A stretch of 36,078 bases of DNA from an uncultured Veillonellaceae bacterium (lineage in GTDB: Bacteria; Bacillota; Negativicutes; Selenomonadales; Selenomonadaceae): positions 1 to 36,078 of the forward strand of contig CADCIX010000036.1 of assembly GCA_902801565.1 (NCBI GenBank). Reading direction: 5' to 3'. The position numbers were made by a program, and so were the translations under genes. This document shows positions 8,674 to 15,773 of this stretch, piece after piece. The notes under the pieces are model-generated. The model searched no databases, had not been told where the DNA came from, and saw only the letters and a program-made list of their open reading frames with translations. The stretch's first letter is position 1; each line of letters opens with the position of its first letter.

Positions 8674-8722
8674 GAAGCCCGTGAGACATTGCATCCCCTT
8701 GCAACGCTCACGGGCTTCCTTC
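8674..8722 (+). terminator. Bidirectional terminator between aminotransferase and PIN pseudogene
   Basis: A perfect 12-bp stem GAAGCCCGTGAG (8674-8685) pairs with CTCACGGGCTTC (8707-8718), followed by CTTC. It sits between two converging genes; the T tract is short on both strands. Confidence 0.65.
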
Positions 8723-9298
8723 ATATCTCCAGCACTTTTATCAATTCTACGGCTGTAACAGCAGGAATCGACGATTTGGAATAATCGTTTATGTTTTCAG
8801 TAACAATATAGTCAGCAAAGATATTTTCTGCACATTTCACCTGCAAACAATCCTCAAAATCAGAAAAATCATCATCCAGAATAGCATCTATGACATCTTT
8901 GTGCAAAGCTCCAGTTACTGTAAGCAATTCGCAAATATCCAACAACAATCTGCGACGTTCTTCTTGTGGCTTGCGTCTAGGGCGTGTTGAAAAACGGAAA
9001 CTGTGTGCTACAGCGAGACAGTTTTTCGTATGACAAGGAAGAGAACCCGCAGTCGTAGCAAAGCTACGTCAAGGGTTCTCAGACGCAGGCAGGCGGAAAA
9101 ATGGCCGCTGTAGTGCGCTGGTGGAGTTTTTCAACACGCCCTAAGGACATACCAAATGATGGACACTGTATGAAATGCAACATATCCATGTATATCGTCT
9201 CTTCGACAAAAATCCATGATTTTCCGAGCTTCCTCAAAACCCGGGTTGCGATTCATGAGGTAATTCAGAATAATATTTGCGTCAATCAACAAGACCAT
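8721..9298 (-). pseudogene. PIN-domain (VapC-like) toxin interrupted by MITE copy 2
   Basis: The start at 9298 reads MVLLIDANIILNYLMNRNP, the first acidic motif of a PIN ribonuclease. Translation then runs into the MITE and stops at 9131, leaving 55 residues. Beyond the MITE the same frame resumes: DFSDFEDCLQVKCAENIFA then DYIVTENINDY, the distal acidic motifs of PIN toxins, to a stop at 8721. Removing the 162-bp element plus one TA copy rejoins the two parts exactly in frame (WYVL then RRKPQEERRR), giving a 137-residue protein, the usual PIN length. It overlaps the antitoxin-like gene by 17 bp. PIN toxins in TA pairs usually cut tRNA or rRNA; this copy should be inactive. Confidence 0.88.
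8980..9141 (-). mobile_element. MITE, copy 2, with TA target-site duplication
   Basis: The element is 162 bp with perfect 16-bp terminal inverted repeats GGGCGTGTTGAAAAAC/GTTTTTCAACACGCCC. It is flanked by TA at 8978-8979 and TA at 9142-9143. A TA duplication is typical of IS630/Tc1-mariner transposition, so a helper transposase of that group is a reasonable inference, not a demonstrated one. It is inverted relative to copy 1 at 6805. Internally GAGAACCC/GGGTTCTC encloses GTAGC/GCTAC; in copy 1 the corresponding bases differ on both sides of the stem yet still mostly pair, which suggests the structure is maintained. Confidence 0.88.
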
Positions 9299-9533
9299 AC
9301 TTTTCACGAATTCCCTCCTCGACCTCACGCCTCCAATCGAAATCAGCCCCAAAAAATTCTTTGTTCTTCTCCCGCCAAGCTTCCAGACGTTCAAATGCTT
9401 CTGTCTTTTTCTTGGCGTCATTCAACTTTTTTGAAGATTTCAAAATCTGATTCAGATATTCCATGACATCTGGAATTTCCCTATCTGGAAGCTGATAAAG
9501 CAAATCCACGATTTGCGCACGTAACGTCGCCAT
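9282..9533 (-). CDS. Putative antitoxin of the PIN pair
   Basis: An 83-residue acidic-and-basic helical protein located immediately upstream of, and overlapping by 17 bp, the PIN toxin gene. The N-terminus has LRAQIVDLLYQLPDREIPDV and the C-terminus ends GIREKYGLVD, a layout seen in small VapB-like antitoxins with a dimerising N-terminus and a toxin-wrapping tail. I chose the ATG at 9533 because GGGTGG lies 5 bases ahead; the ATG at 9551 has no ribosome site. I did not recognise a named family with certainty. Its toxin partner is broken by the MITE, so the antitoxin is now a solitary gene whose autoregulation may persist. Confidence 0.7.
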   Translation of the reverse strand: MATLRAQIVDLLYQLPDREIPDVMEYLNQILKSSKKLNDAKKKTEAFERLEAWREKNKEFFGADFDWRREVEEGIREKYGLVD

Positions 9534-9565
9534 GGAAACCACCCTTTCCATCTATGCTCTCAAAA

Positions 9566-9581
9566 GAAAACTTCTGTTTTC
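9566..9581 (-). terminator. Weak terminator after the nucleoside kinase
   Basis: On the leftward strand GAAAAC AGAA GTTTTC is followed by TTTTG, 20-35 bp past the kinase stop. The stem is short and AT-rich. Confidence 0.35.
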
Positions 9582-9600
9582 AAATTCCAGAGAACCACGA

Positions 9601-11259
9601 TCAGGCTTTTTCAAAGAACACAGAGCCGCCGATGAATTCGCGCAGGATGGAATTGTTCGGCACGAGGTCCAGGTCTGGTATCTCGCGGAAATACTGGCAG
9701 AAATCCAGGATGCGGCGCGCCTTTGTGTACTCCGGCACATCCGGCGTCACTTCCTCAAGCATGGGCCTTGCAAAGTGCTGCAGGACCGCCAGCTCATAGA
9801 TGAGAGCCGAATTGAACATGACATCCGCCTCTTCCTGATAAGGGAAGATGTACTTCTCCTCCCCCTCCCGGACATCCGGCCATTTCCTCAGGGTCCGGAG
9901 CGCACCGGCGCTGCGGAACTGGTAGTCCCTCACAAGCCGCCGGAGCAGGCGGGCATCCGTTGTGGGAATCCGGTTATGGGCATCGATGTTGAGCTGTGTC
10001 AGGGCGCTCACATAGATCTTGAACTTGTTTTCCCGATGGATGGAGGAAGAAAGCCTCTCATTGAGCCCATGGATTCCCTCCACGATGATGGGCTGGTCCA
10101 TCTCAAGGAAGACAGGCTCCTGCCCGTCCCATTCCCGGCATCCGCTGTGGAAGTTGTAACGAGGCATGACAACGGACCTGCCCGCCATCAGATCGAGCAT
10201 GTGCTCGTTGAAGAGCTTGACATCCAGTGCCTCCAGGCACTCATAATCATATTCCCCCGCAGGGGTCAGAGGCGTGTCCTTGCGGTCACGGAAATAATTA
10301 TCCAAAGAAATGGAAAGGGGCCTGAGCCCCGTTACCTGAAGCTGAACGGAAAGGCGCTGGGCAAAGGAGGTCTTGCCAGACGAAGACGGCCCCGCAATGA
10401 GGACCAGGCGCAGATCCCTGCGCCGTTTCGCAATATAGTCGGCGATCTCCGCAATACGCTTTTCCTGCAATGCCTCGGAGACACGGACAATCTCCCCGAT
10501 GCGCCCGTTTCGGATGGCGCGGTTGAGATCCGTCACATACTTGCAGTTCAGAACCTCTGCCCAACGCTTTGATTCTGCGAGAATGCTGGAGAGCTTGGGT
10601 TGGGAGATGGGCATGGGAACCACGCCCTTGGACTGCATGTCCGGCGTGCGCAGGAGAACCCCTGCCTCGAACCTCTTGATGGAAAAACTGCCAAGATGCC
10701 CCGTGGAGCCCATCATGGCGCCATAGAAATAATCGCTGTACCCCGCGCAGTGATAGATGCTGACCTTCTCCTTGTCCAGATCGGCAATGAGATTCACCTT
10801 CTCGATGAGCTTTGCCTTCTTGAAGAGACGCAGCGCTTCCTCCTTGGACTTGTACTCCTTCACGATGGGATAATTGTTCGCCACCATGCGCCGCATCATG
10901 GCCTCGATCTGCTGCACGATAACATCATCCAGAGTCTCCCCCGGAATCTGGATCTCGCAGTAAAGCCCCCGGTTTGCCCGAAACCGCACGATCACCTCGG
11001 CCTCCGGGTACACCTTGTGCACCGCCGCAATGAGCAGGAGCTGCACAGAACGGCGATAGATCCGCCATCCCTCCTCGCTGTTGAGCTCGACGAACTCCAG
11101 TGTGCGGGCATTCCCCACAGGTGTCTGGAGATCCCGGATGGTATTGTCCAGCTTCACCGCAACGATCTCGCTCTCGTACTCCTCCCGATAGTCCCCGGCA
11201 ATGTCCTTCGGCAGGACATCCGGGGCAAAATGGCGTTCCTTTCGTATCGTAACAAACAT
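9601..11259 (-). CDS. Nucleoside kinase with TGS/threonyl-tRNA-synthetase-like N-terminal region (uridine-kinase type)
   Basis: A 552-residue cytosolic enzyme. The C-terminal half is a uridine kinase/phosphoribulokinase-like P-loop domain: Walker A in IAGPSSSGKTSFAQRL near residue 292, then SISLDNYFRDR and the EGIHGLN segment. The N-terminal ~270 residues match the TGS plus tRNA-synthetase second-additional-domain region, with HCAGYSDYFYGAMMGSTGHL. This fusion is a known Firmicutes arrangement usually annotated as nucleoside kinase; the natural substrate is not established from sequence. The start at 11259 has GAGGTAG 4 bases before it; an upstream open frame to 11346 would overlap the transporter gene and is rejected. 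It begins 11 bp after the PiT transporter and is the last gene of that operon. Confidence 0.9.
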   Translation of the reverse strand: MFVTIRKERHFAPDVLPKDIAGDYREEYESEIVAVKLDNTIRDLQTPVGNARTLEFVELNSEEGWRIYRRSVQLLLIAAVHKVYPEAEVIVRFRANRGLYCEIQIPGETLDDVIVQQIEAMMRRMVANNYPIVKEYKSKEEALRLFKKAKLIEKVNLIADLDKEKVSIYHCAGYSDYFYGAMMGSTGHLGSFSIKRFEAGVLLRTPDMQSKGVVPMPISQPKLSSILAESKRWAEVLNCKYVTDLNRAIRNGRIGEIVRVSEALQEKRIAEIADYIAKRRRDLRLVLIAGPSSSGKTSFAQRLSVQLQVTGLRPLSISLDNYFRDRKDTPLTPAGEYDYECLEALDVKLFNEHMLDLMAGRSVVMPRYNFHSGCREWDGQEPVFLEMDQPIIVEGIHGLNERLSSSIHRENKFKIYVSALTQLNIDAHNRIPTTDARLLRRLVRDYQFRSAGALRTLRKWPDVREGEEKYIFPYQEEADVMFNSALIYELAVLQHFARPMLEEVTPDVPEYTKARRILDFCQYFREIPDLDLVPNNSILREFIGGSVFFEKA

Positions 11260-11270
11260 AAGACTACCTC

Positions 11271-12269
11271 TTATCCAAAAATCATCAATACCGCCTGATA
11301 AGCCAGGGCCCCCATGGCTGCCGTGCAGGGAATCGTCATCACCCATGCCAGCACCATCTGCTGGGCAACGCCCCAGCGCACGGCATTCATGCGCTTCGCC
11401 GTCCCCACGCCCATGATGGAGCCTGAAACCACATGGGTCGTGCTCACGGGAAGGTGCAAAAGCGTCGCCGTGAATATGACGATGGAGGAATTGAGATCCG
11501 CCGCGAAGCCGCTGATGGGCTCCAGCTTAAAGATCTTGCCTCCGATCGTCTTGATGATGCGCCAGCCGCCAATCGCCGTGCCACAGGCCATGGCCGTGGC
11601 CGCCAGCACCTTGACATAGGTGGGCACCTCAAAGGCATCGATATAGCCCCCCGACAGGAGCGCCAGTGTCATGATACCCATGGTCTTCTGCGCATCATTG
11701 GAGCCGTGGGAAAAGGCCATGGATGCGGCAGAAAGGATCTGCATCTTGCGGAACTTGTCATTGACCGTCGACGGGCTGAAATTCCCAAAGAAACGGTACA
11801 GCAGGAGCATGACGATGCAGCCCGTACAGATGGCAAAAATTGGCGAGGCAATGAGGGCAATGACAATCTTGCCGATGCCCCAAAGATTCAGCCCCTCCAC
11901 GCCCACGGACACCAGGACGGCCCCAATGACGCCGCCCACCAGTGCATGGGAGGAACTGGATGGTACCGCCAGCCACCAGGTGAGGATATTCCATATGACC
12001 GCCCCGGTAAGGGCGGCAATCAGTATCATCTCATCCACATGCTGGGCAGACTTGACGATATCCGCGCCGATGGTCTTTGCGACGCCTGTGCTGTACATCG
12101 CCCCCGCAAAGTTCAGGAACGCAGCCATGATTATGGCATGGCTCGGATGGATGGCGCGTGTCGAGACCGAGGTCGCAATGGCATTCGCCGTATCGTGGAA
12201 GCCATTGATGAAATCGAACAACAGCGCCAGAATGATGACTGTAAAAATCAAATATTGAAGTTCATGCAT
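11271..12269 (-). CDS. pit: Inorganic phosphate transporter, PiT family
   Basis: A 332-residue membrane protein for low-affinity, proton- or sodium-coupled uptake of phosphate, usually as a metal-phosphate complex. The two inverted signature repeats are clear: INGFHDTANAIATSVSTRAI at residues 21-40 and MAFSHGSNDAQKTMGIM in the second half. Multiple hydrophobic segments fit the expected 10 or so helices, and the C-terminal repeat VSTTHVVSGSIMGVG is present. Its ATG lies 8 bp inside the end of the DUF47 gene, so the two are translationally coupled, as is usual for Pit and its PhoU-like partner. The nucleoside kinase follows 11 bp later. Confidence 0.94.
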   Translation of the reverse strand: MHELQYLIFTVIILALLFDFINGFHDTANAIATSVSTRAIHPSHAIIMAAFLNFAGAMYSTGVAKTIGADIVKSAQHVDEMILIAALTGAVIWNILTWWLAVPSSSSHALVGGVIGAVLVSVGVEGLNLWGIGKIVIALIASPIFAICTGCIVMLLLYRFFGNFSPSTVNDKFRKMQILSAASMAFSHGSNDAQKTMGIMTLALLSGGYIDAFEVPTYVKVLAATAMACGTAIGGWRIIKTIGGKIFKLEPISGFAADLNSSIVIFTATLLHLPVSTTHVVSGSIMGVGTAKRMNAVRWGVAQQMVLAWVMTIPCTAAMGALAYQAVLMIFG

Positions 12270-12888
12270 ATTTCATTACCACGCCCCGGATCATATCCGA
12301 GATCTTCTCGCAATGATCGAGGGTATCCTCAAGATTTTCCAGAATGTCCTTCCACTTGATGAGTTCGATGGGGTCTGTGGCCTGGTCAAAGAGGTACGCA
12401 ACCTCATGACGATAAATCCTGTCCCCCTCGCTCTCCAGCATCTCGATCTTGTGGGTCGCCTCCAGGATCTGCACCTGGTTCTTCTTGATGTTCTTGAGCA
12501 GGGAAAAGGCCTTGATGATTTCCTCCGTCGACTCAATGAGGAGCTTCGTCAGGCTCACTGCCCCGTCCAGTGCCTCCCCGGTCCGATACATGACAATGCG
12601 CTGCAACGTGCCCTGCAGGTTGTCCACGCCGTCATCCAGCCCGTTCGCAAGGGCATAGATGTCCTCACGGTCGATGGGCGTGATGAAGGTCATGTTCAGC
12701 TTGTCGATGATCTTGTCATTGACCTCGTCCGCCTCATGCTCCAGATCGATGATATCCTTGACCTTGTCCGAGGCCTTGCTGTAATCGAGCATGACCTCGT
12801 CCAGCATCAGCGCCCCCTGGTAGAAATATCGGGCACTCTCAACGAAGAGATCGAAAAACTCATTGTCCTTGTGCGCAAAATTAAACAT
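12262..12888 (-). CDS. DUF47 family PhoU-like protein, Pit partner
   Basis: A 208-residue all-helical protein of the DUF47 (PhoU-like) family, cytoplasmic, usually encoded directly upstream of pit and thought to regulate phosphate transport. Typical acidic helices are visible: LEHEADEVNDKIIDKL and TPIDREDIYALANGLDDGVD, which carry the E/DxxxD-type metal-binding residues of PhoU-like bundles. I chose the ATG at 12888 because AGGAGG stands 4 bases before it; the open frame to 12918 has no ribosome site. It is the first gene of the phosphate operon. Confidence 0.92.
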   Translation of the reverse strand: MFNFAHKDNEFFDLFVESARYFYQGALMLDEVMLDYSKASDKVKDIIDLEHEADEVNDKIIDKLNMTFITPIDREDIYALANGLDDGVDNLQGTLQRIVMYRTGEALDGAVSLTKLLIESTEEIIKAFSLLKNIKKNQVQILEATHKIEMLESEGDRIYRHEVAYLFDQATDPIELIKWKDILENLEDTLDHCEKISDMIRGVVMKYA

Positions 12889-12926
12889 ACGTCCTCCTGA
12901 CATATCACACAGAAACATCTATTTCC

Positions 12927-12955
12927 ATGATAGCATCATTTCCATCATCCATCAA
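12927..12955 (-). promoter_or_regulatory. Promoter for the DUF47-pit-kinase operon
   Basis: On the leftward strand TTGATG (12950-12955), a 17-bp spacer and TATCAT (12927-12932) lie about 40 bp before the start codon. No recognisable Pho box was seen beside it. Confidence 0.55.
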
Positions 12956-12980
12956 TACAAAATTTTCACTATATATACAT

Positions 12981-13026
12981 ACAAAAAGCGGGGAAGGCAC
13001 CCCATGGGCAATGCCTTTCCCGCTTT
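12981..13026 (-). terminator. Terminator of the lysC-aspartate aminotransferase operon
   Basis: A 15-bp stem (12985-12999 with 13012-13026, one mismatch) containing AAAGCGGG and CCCGCTTT is followed on the leftward strand by TTTTTGT. It lies 17 bp past the aminotransferase stop. Confidence 0.88.
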
Positions 13027-13042
13027 GAACGGTTCTTGATGA

Positions 13043-14290
13043 TTATTTTCCCTCTACCGCCTGCAGCGCCTTGAGCACCTTTCCGGCGATGCCCTTCATC
13101 TTGGCCGAGGACACAGAGCATGCGGCAATCCGCACGCCCAGCTTCAGGGGAACGGCAAAGATGAGATCCTCGTGCAGCTTGTCGCACACCGCCGACGGAT
13201 CTGCCGCCGGAACGGCAAGGAAGAAGCCTCCCTTGTAGGGCAGGGCATTCAGCCCGCAATCGGCGGCTTCCTGCATGAAGATGTCGCCCCGGGACTGGAC
13301 CATCCGATAGAACCCATCCCGTTCCTTCTCAAATTGGGCCAGTGCCGCCTTGTCCTGCTGGATGCGGACGAGCAGCGTCATGGCACCGCGGTTGATGTTG
13401 GACCAGGTGGCGCGGCTGGTATACTTGTTGATCTCCGAGAACTCCGTGATGACCTCCTTGCTGGAGGAAACCGCCAGAAGCGCCCCGGTTCTCTGTCCGT
13501 AGAAGGTGTATCCCTTGGACATGCTGAAGGAGAACATCACGAGGATGTTGTCCGGCAGATTGCCGAACTTCTTCATGAAACGGCGCGTCTCCTGCTTCTC
13601 CCCTGCATAATCGAGATAGGCGATATCCACGAGAAGGCTGAGCTTCTTTCCCTTCGCCGCCCATTCCTTGAAGGAAGCCAGCACATTGTCCCAGTCCCCC
13701 TCCGTCAGGCTGAAACCCGTGGGGTTATGGGCAGGGCTGTTGATGATGACGAGCAGGGAATCCTGCCCCTTCAGGATCTCCTCCACCTTGCGGTTGAAAT
13801 CCCCGATGTTGAACTCCTGCTTTTCATCGAAGAGCTGGAAATTCTCCAGCTTGCAGCCATTCTCCTGGCAGATGACATTGTAGGTTCCCCAGAACCAGTC
13901 GCTGGTCAGGACCTTGTCGCCCTTTTCCGCATAATTGGCCACCGCATGATGGATTGCGCCTGTGCCGCCCGAGGTGGCAATCGCCGCCGTATAGCCCTCG
14001 GGCCTCTGGTCGGCAAAGGTCAGATCCACCACTGCCTCAAGATAATCCGGCAGACCGGCAATCGGGGCATAGGCAATCAGGTCCTCCATGGGGAGGGACC
14101 GGTAGACCTTCTCCATGGTGGGAAGGCAGGCCAGCTTTCCATCCTCGTCCATCATCGCGCCGATGGTGGCATTCGTCACTTTTTCCGCGCCGTATTTCGC
14201 CACGGCCTCCTTGCAGGCGGAAGCCGCGCCAAAGATCGCGTCCTTCAGCCTCTTGTCTGCCGCGTGGGACGCAGCCATGCTCGTTGTCAT
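13043..14290 (-). CDS. Aspartate/aromatic aminotransferase-type PLP enzyme
   Basis: A 415-residue fold-type I aminotransferase of subgroup I-alpha (AspC/TyrB type). Motifs are NSPAHNPTGFSLTE near residues 184-197 (Asn that contacts PLP), VDIAYLDYAG near 221-230 (Asp pairing the PLP nitrogen), and the Schiff-base Lys 259 in FSMSKGYTFYGQRTGALL. A conserved Arg near the C-terminus (VRIAACSV) binds the substrate carboxylate. The ATG at 14290 has AAGGGGG 8 bases ahead; the open frame continues to 14314 without a ribosome site. It starts 20 bp after lysC, so it probably supplies aspartate for, or acts within, the aspartate-family pathway; aspartate:2-oxoglutarate exchange is the likeliest reaction, inferred from context. 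Confidence 0.9.
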   Translation of the reverse strand: MTTSMAASHAADKRLKDAIFGAASACKEAVAKYGAEKVTNATIGAMMDEDGKLACLPTMEKVYRSLPMEDLIAYAPIAGLPDYLEAVVDLTFADQRPEGYTAAIATSGGTGAIHHAVANYAEKGDKVLTSDWFWGTYNVICQENGCKLENFQLFDEKQEFNIGDFNRKVEEILKGQDSLLVIINSPAHNPTGFSLTEGDWDNVLASFKEWAAKGKKLSLLVDIAYLDYAGEKQETRRFMKKFGNLPDNILVMFSFSMSKGYTFYGQRTGALLAVSSSKEVITEFSEINKYTSRATWSNINRGAMTLLVRIQQDKAALAQFEKERDGFYRMVQSRGDIFMQEAADCGLNALPYKGGFFLAVPAADPSAVCDKLHEDLIFAVPLKLGVRIAACSVSSAKMKGIAGKVLKALQAVEGK

Positions 14291-14310
14291 AAGATTAACC
14301 CCCTTGCCGG

Positions 14311-15540
14311 TCAATTCTTCGGGAAGAACTCGTTATGGATGGCATTGACTGCCTCAGTGACCTGGGAACCCTTGATGAGGCAGGAAATGCTGATTTCCGA
14401 TGTGCTGATGATGTCGATGTTGACGTTCGCGCCGGCCAGCGCGCCGAACATGCGCGATGCAATGCCCGGGCTGCCAAGCATGCCTGCGCCCACGATGGAG
14501 ACCTTCGCCACGTCCTCCTCGATGAGAACCGCGACGGCATTGAGCTTCTCCGCCACCTTGTCCACAACGCTCTTGGCCTGGGAAAGGTCGCCGGAGGCCA
14601 CCGTGAACACCATATCCGTCACATTCTTCTCGATGTTCCGGATGCTCTGGACAATCATGTCCACATCGATATTGGCCTCAGCCAATGCCGAGAATATCCC
14701 ATGGGCGATGCCCGGCGTGTTGGGAATGCCGAGAACCGCAATCTTTGCCACCTTGTCATCATGGGCAACGCCCCGTATCACAAAGCTCTTCTCTTCCATC
14801 GTATAATCCTCCCTAATGATTGTGCCTGGTTTCGTCGTGAATGTGGAGCGTACATGGATGGGGATGTTGTAGTACTGCCCCATCTCCACCGAGCGGGGCT
14901 GCATGACACCGGCACCGAGACGAGCCATTTCCAGCATCTCGCTGTAGGTGATCTCCTTCATCTTGCGCGCATCCTTGCACACCCTCGGGTCAGCAGAGAA
15001 AACCCCTTCCACATCGGTGAAGATCTCACAGGTATCCGCCCGAAGGGCACCGGCCAGGGCCACCGCCGAGGTGTCCGAGCCGCCGCGTCCCAAGGTCACC
15101 GGGTCGCCATACTGGTCCGCCCCCTGGAAGCCTGCAACGACGACGATGTTTCCCTTCTCCAGTTCCTCCTTCACACGGTCCGGCTGGATGTCAAGGATGC
15201 GTCCCTTGGTATGCACGGAATTGGTCCGCATGCCAACCATGGGGCCTGTCAGGGACACTGCCGCATGCCCCAGCTTCTTGAATGCCATCGTCAAAAGGGC
15301 AATGGAAACCTGCTCGCCCGTGGTCAGCAGCATATCCATCTCCCTGGCGAACCGATAGGGGTCCTTGTCGATGCCATGGGCCAGCTCGATCAGATCGTCT
15401 GTGGCGTCACCCATGGCAGACACCACCATGACAATCTTGTCTCCCGGCGCCTTCTCATCGAGGACCCTCTTCGCGACAGCCATGATCTTCTCGGTGGTGG
15501 CAACGGAGCTGCCCCCGAATTTCTTTACGATAAGAGCCAT
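14311..15540 (-). CDS. lysC: Aspartate kinase, monofunctional
   Basis: A 409-residue cytosolic enzyme that phosphorylates aspartate, the first step to lysine, threonine, methionine and diaminopimelate. Visible are the N-terminal KKFGGSSVATTEK (ATP/aspartate site), VVVSAMGDATDDLIELA, FQGADQYGDPVTLGRGGSDT near residues 160-180, and two ACT regulatory domains in the last ~145 residues (VAKIAVLGIPNTPGIAHGIF; VAKVSIVGAGMLGSPGIASR). The ATG at 15540 has AGGAGG 6 bases before it. The ACT domains suggest feedback control by lysine and/or threonine; I saw no lysine riboswitch in the 230-bp leader region. Confidence 0.95.
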   Translation of the reverse strand: MALIVKKFGGSSVATTEKIMAVAKRVLDEKAPGDKIVMVVSAMGDATDDLIELAHGIDKDPYRFAREMDMLLTTGEQVSIALLTMAFKKLGHAAVSLTGPMVGMRTNSVHTKGRILDIQPDRVKEELEKGNIVVVAGFQGADQYGDPVTLGRGGSDTSAVALAGALRADTCEIFTDVEGVFSADPRVCKDARKMKEITYSEMLEMARLGAGVMQPRSVEMGQYYNIPIHVRSTFTTKPGTIIREDYTMEEKSFVIRGVAHDDKVAKIAVLGIPNTPGIAHGIFSALAEANIDVDMIVQSIRNIEKNVTDMVFTVASGDLSQAKSVVDKVAEKLNAVAVLIEEDVAKVSIVGAGMLGSPGIASRMFGALAGANVNIDIISTSEISISCLIKGSQVTEAVNAIHNEFFPKN

Positions 15541-15560
15541 GATCTTCCTCCTACTCATAC

Positions 15561-15579
15561 GCACAAGTGTTTTGTGCGA
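15561..15579. other. Hairpin in the lysC leader
   Basis: CGCACAA GTGTT TTGTGCG forms a 7-bp stem about 20 bp ahead of the lysC ribosome site. No T run follows, so it is not a terminator; a role in leader stability or control is possible but unproven. Confidence 0.35.
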
Positions 15580-15623
15580 GGACATTTGTTTTGGATAATT
15601 GAGAATGAATTAAGCCACAAAGC

Positions 15624-15652
15624 ATTATACATTACTTTTTCCTGTTCGTCCA
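15624..15652 (-). promoter_or_regulatory. Promoter for lysC
   Basis: On the leftward strand TGGACG (15647-15652), 17-bp spacer, TATAAT (15624-15629), about 85 bp before lysC. The -10 is a perfect consensus. Confidence 0.6.
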
Positions 15653-15692
15653 TACCTCTCTCATGAATACAATTTATACAAAGTATTCTTTC

Positions 15693-15721
15693 TGGACAGT
15701 TTCCTTCGAATGTGCTACATT
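15693..15721 (+). promoter_or_regulatory. Promoter for the uracil permease gene
   Basis: TGGACA (15693-15698), 17-bp spacer, TACATT (15716-15721). It is divergent from the lysC promoter, about 40 bp away. The leader of ~45 nt is too short for a PyrR-type attenuator. Confidence 0.5.
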
Positions 15722-15773
15722 GAGGAGGCATGAAAATATTTTGCTATCATTTTATTATAAAGGAGCAATTCTT

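Noticed and set aside
8721..8948. Separate 75-residue gene
   Set aside because: It is the distal half of the PIN toxin, rejoined in frame when the MITE is removed.
15541..15690. Lysine riboswitch or T-box before lysC
   Set aside because: The space to the promoter is under 90 nt and contains no multi-helix core or T-box bulge; only one short hairpin is visible.
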